Source of the DNA: Glutamicibacter ardleyensis
Lineage (GTDB): Bacteria; Actinomycetota; Actinomycetes; Actinomycetales; Micrococcaceae
DNA: 64,000 bases
Reading direction: 5' to 3'
NCBI RefSeq assembly: GCF_014644555.1
Contig: NZ_BMKX01000001.1
Span: 434,001 to 498,000, forward strand
Part shown: piece by piece, positions 62,533 through 64,000 of the stretch
Position numbering within the stretch: position 1 is the first letter of the stretch
Layout of the letters: the number at the start of each line of letters is the position of its first letter
The notes under the pieces: generated by a model
Seen by the model: the letters and a program-made list of their open reading frames with translations, nothing else
Told to the model about the DNA's origin: nothing
Database searches by the model: none
Program-made: the position numbers and the translations under genes

Positions 62533-63479
62533 TACGCACCCTTTCGAATTCGTGGATCCAGCACGGTGTAGAGCACATCCACCATCAGGTTGATGATCAA
62601 CGTGATGGCCACCAAGACCATCACCACGGACTGCACGGTGAGCAGATCGCGGTTGCCTACCGCGTCCAGCAGCATCGACCCCAGCCCGGGGATCACGAAG
62701 ACCCGCTCAATGACCACCGCACCGATGATCAGCGCCGCAAGCTGCACGCTGGTGACGGTCAAAACCGGGATCGAAGCGTTACGCAAACCGTGCTTGATCA
62801 GCGATTCAAGTTTTCCCAGACCCTTGGACCTGGCGGTTCGCAGGTAGTCTTCGCTCATTACTTCCATCACCGCGGAACGAACATACCGGGTGAGAATTGC
62901 TCCCTGCACCGAAGCCAGGGCAAGCACCGGAAGAATGACACGGGAAGCAAAATCAGCGAAGTCTTCTCCCGGCGGGGTCCACCCATTGGCTGGCAGCCAG
63001 CCCAGTCCCACGGCGAAAACCACTACCAGCAGGATTCCGGCCAGGAAGTTCGGGATGGCGACACCGATTTGGCTGATCCCGCTGACAACAATCCCACTGG
63101 GGTTCCGGTGCTTGACCGCCGCGTAGGTGCCAAAGGGAATGGCGATCGCCAGAGCAACAATCATGGCCAAGATGACCAGAATCAGGCTGACCTGAACCCT
63201 GTCGATGATGAGCGGACTGATGTCCTGCCTGGTGATGTAGGAGGTGCCGAAGTCACCGAAGGGCAGTCCCAGCGCCCAGTCGAAGTACTGCACCAGCAGC
63301 GGGCGGTCAGTTCCGAATTCGGCGCGGGTTTTTGCCAGCAGTTCCGGGGTGGCGTTCACGCCCAACGCAATCTGTGCCGGGTCGCCCGGAATAGCGCGCA
63401 TGAACAAGAACACCGCCACCGTAGCAATCACATAGGTGACAACAAATCTTACGAGGTTGATCAGTAAACGGATACCCAA
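62532..63479 (-). CDS. Dipeptide-type ABC transporter permease (DppB/OppB)
   Basis: 315 residues, six hydrophobic helices, typical DppB start (LLINLVRFVVTYVIATVAVFLFMRAIPGDPA) and EAA loop (RTARSKGLGKLESLIKHGLRNASIPVLT). It overlaps dppC by one base. Forms the membrane channel with DppC. Confidence 0.92.
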   Translation of the reverse strand: MGIRLLINLVRFVVTYVIATVAVFLFMRAIPGDPAQIALGVNATPELLAKTRAEFGTDRPLLVQYFDWALGLPFGDFGTSYITRQDISPLIIDRVQVSLILVILAMIVALAIAIPFGTYAAVKHRNPSGIVVSGISQIGVAIPNFLAGILLVVVFAVGLGWLPANGWTPPGEDFADFASRVILPVLALASVQGAILTRYVRSAVMEVMSEDYLRTARSKGLGKLESLIKHGLRNASIPVLTVTSVQLAALIIGAVVIERVFVIPGLGSMLLDAVGNRDLLTVQSVVMVLVAITLIINLMVDVLYTVLDPRIRKGA

Positions 63480-63510
63480 AAGATTTCTCCCGGTCAGCTA
63501 GCTAGTTCGA

Positions 63511-64000
63511 CTACTTCCAACCAAGGTTTGTCAGGTCCAGCGCCTCGGTGACCGAGTTCGCCGGGATACCGGTGACATTCGCATCGGCAACAACAATGTT
63601 CGGGAAGATGAACAGCGTATCGGCGGCTGCGTCGTCAACGATGGTCCGTACGACCTTCTTCATCCCCTCCACATAGCCTGCTTCATCTGCGGCGTCCGCA
63701 CTCGCGGCGAGGTCTTTGATCTTTGAATTGTCATAACCCAGGTAGTAGTCCGGGTTGTTGAACATGGAAAGCACATCGCGGCTTTCCACTGCCAGCACCA
63801 CCGACATCTGGTAATCATGCTTGGTGAAGACCTCATCAAGCCAGACGGCTGGGAATTCGGAGGATTCAATCTTTGCGTTGATTCCAACCTCTGCCAGCTG
63901 CGAAACAACAATTTCCGAGACGGCCGTGGCATAAGGGCGGGTCGGCACGGTGAAAGTGATGTTCAGGTTTTCCGCTCCGGCATCCTTGAGCAAGGATTTC
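63511..64000 (-). CDS. ABC transporter substrate-binding protein (SBP_5), N-terminal part beyond window
   Basis: C-terminal 160-odd residues, open to the right edge. Typical SBP_5 sequence: LNITFTVPTRPYATAVSEIVVSQLAEVGINAKIESSEF and TLFIFPNIVVADANVTGI. The N-terminus with the lipoprotein signal lies outside. It is the first gene of the importer operon followed by dppB 31 bases later. Confidence 0.85.
   Translation of the reverse strand, partial: KSLLKDAGAENLNITFTVPTRPYATAVSEIVVSQLAEVGINAKIESSEFPAVWLDEVFTKHDYQMSVVLAVESRDVLSMFNNPDYYLGYDNSKIKDLAASADAADEAGYVEGMKKVVRTIVDDAAADTLFIFPNIVVADANVTGIPANSVTEALDLTNLGWK

Noticed and set aside
1-64000. CRISPR array, tRNA or rRNA genes
   Set aside because: No regularly spaced repeats and no recognisable tRNA or rRNA sequence seen on reading.

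Overview
The window looks like the chromosome of a high-GC actinobacterium of the family Micrococcaceae (Arthrobacter/Glutamicibacter type). The basis is dense GC-rich coding with frequent GTG/TTG starts, many 1-4 base start/stop overlaps, and families such as DUF2695, DUF456, an actinobacterial type III PKS operon, a CstR sulfide-detoxification locus and SipW-type export genes. No rRNA, tRNA or CRISPR array was seen. Genus level is an inference.

Region by region. 1-3.5 kb is purine catabolism on the minus strand: xanthine dehydrogenase small subunit (cut by the window edge), an NCS2/AzgA purine permease and a guanine deaminase. 3.9-12.6 kb is nitrate/nitrite assimilation: NarK transporter, molybdenum nitrate reductase, its flavoprotein electron-transfer partner, then nirD (reverse strand) and nirB. 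12.6-32.2 kb is ordinary chromosome: aldo/keto reductase, glyoxalase-fold protein, acyl-CoA ligase, enoyl-CoA hydratase, a DesK/DesR-type two-component system coupled to an ABC exporter, DedA, aminotransferase, rlmN, a type III PKS-methyltransferase-hydroxylase operon ordered like srsABC of Streptomyces griseus, a GntR regulator, a GPP34 protein with a membrane partner, and a TauE/SafE protein.

32.3-46.3 kb is accessory. It opens with two gene remnants (an N-methyltryptophan/sarcosine oxidase-like fragment and a broken TetR gene). A Tn552-like transposition module follows: a TniB-type ATPase, a DDE transposase with an amber codon just before its catalytic Glu, and a serine resolvase. Behind it lies a GC-rich block of thiol/sulfur genes: BlaI-family repressor, CPVCN membrane protein, DsbA, CcdA, DsrE, DUF302, MFS, TauE, two rhodaneses, a persulfide-dioxygenase/rhodanese fusion, a Cys-rich mini-protein and CstR. 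Two adjacent palindromes lie in front of the BlaI-linked genes and four ATACCCC-type operators lie in front of the CstR-linked genes. TTGGCGG-like motifs near both borders suggest, without proving, that the whole block is transposon cargo.

46.3-50.4 kb is an AT-richer, tightly overlapped operon of two SipW-type signal peptidases, three or four small proteins with SipW-type export signals, and one protein with an LGDTG-type wall-sorting tail. It is a plausible surface-fibre or matrix system. One signal peptidase reading frame runs straight into a secreted domain and is interrupted only by an amber codon.

50.7-64 kb returns to housekeeping and catabolic genes: glutaminase, thioesterase, glyoxalase-fold protein, SGNH hydrolase, a beta-decarboxylating dehydrogenase divergent from an ALDH-SDR-FadR-type regulator operon with a near-perfect FadR-like operator, then an amidase and a dipeptide-type ABC transporter that runs off the window.
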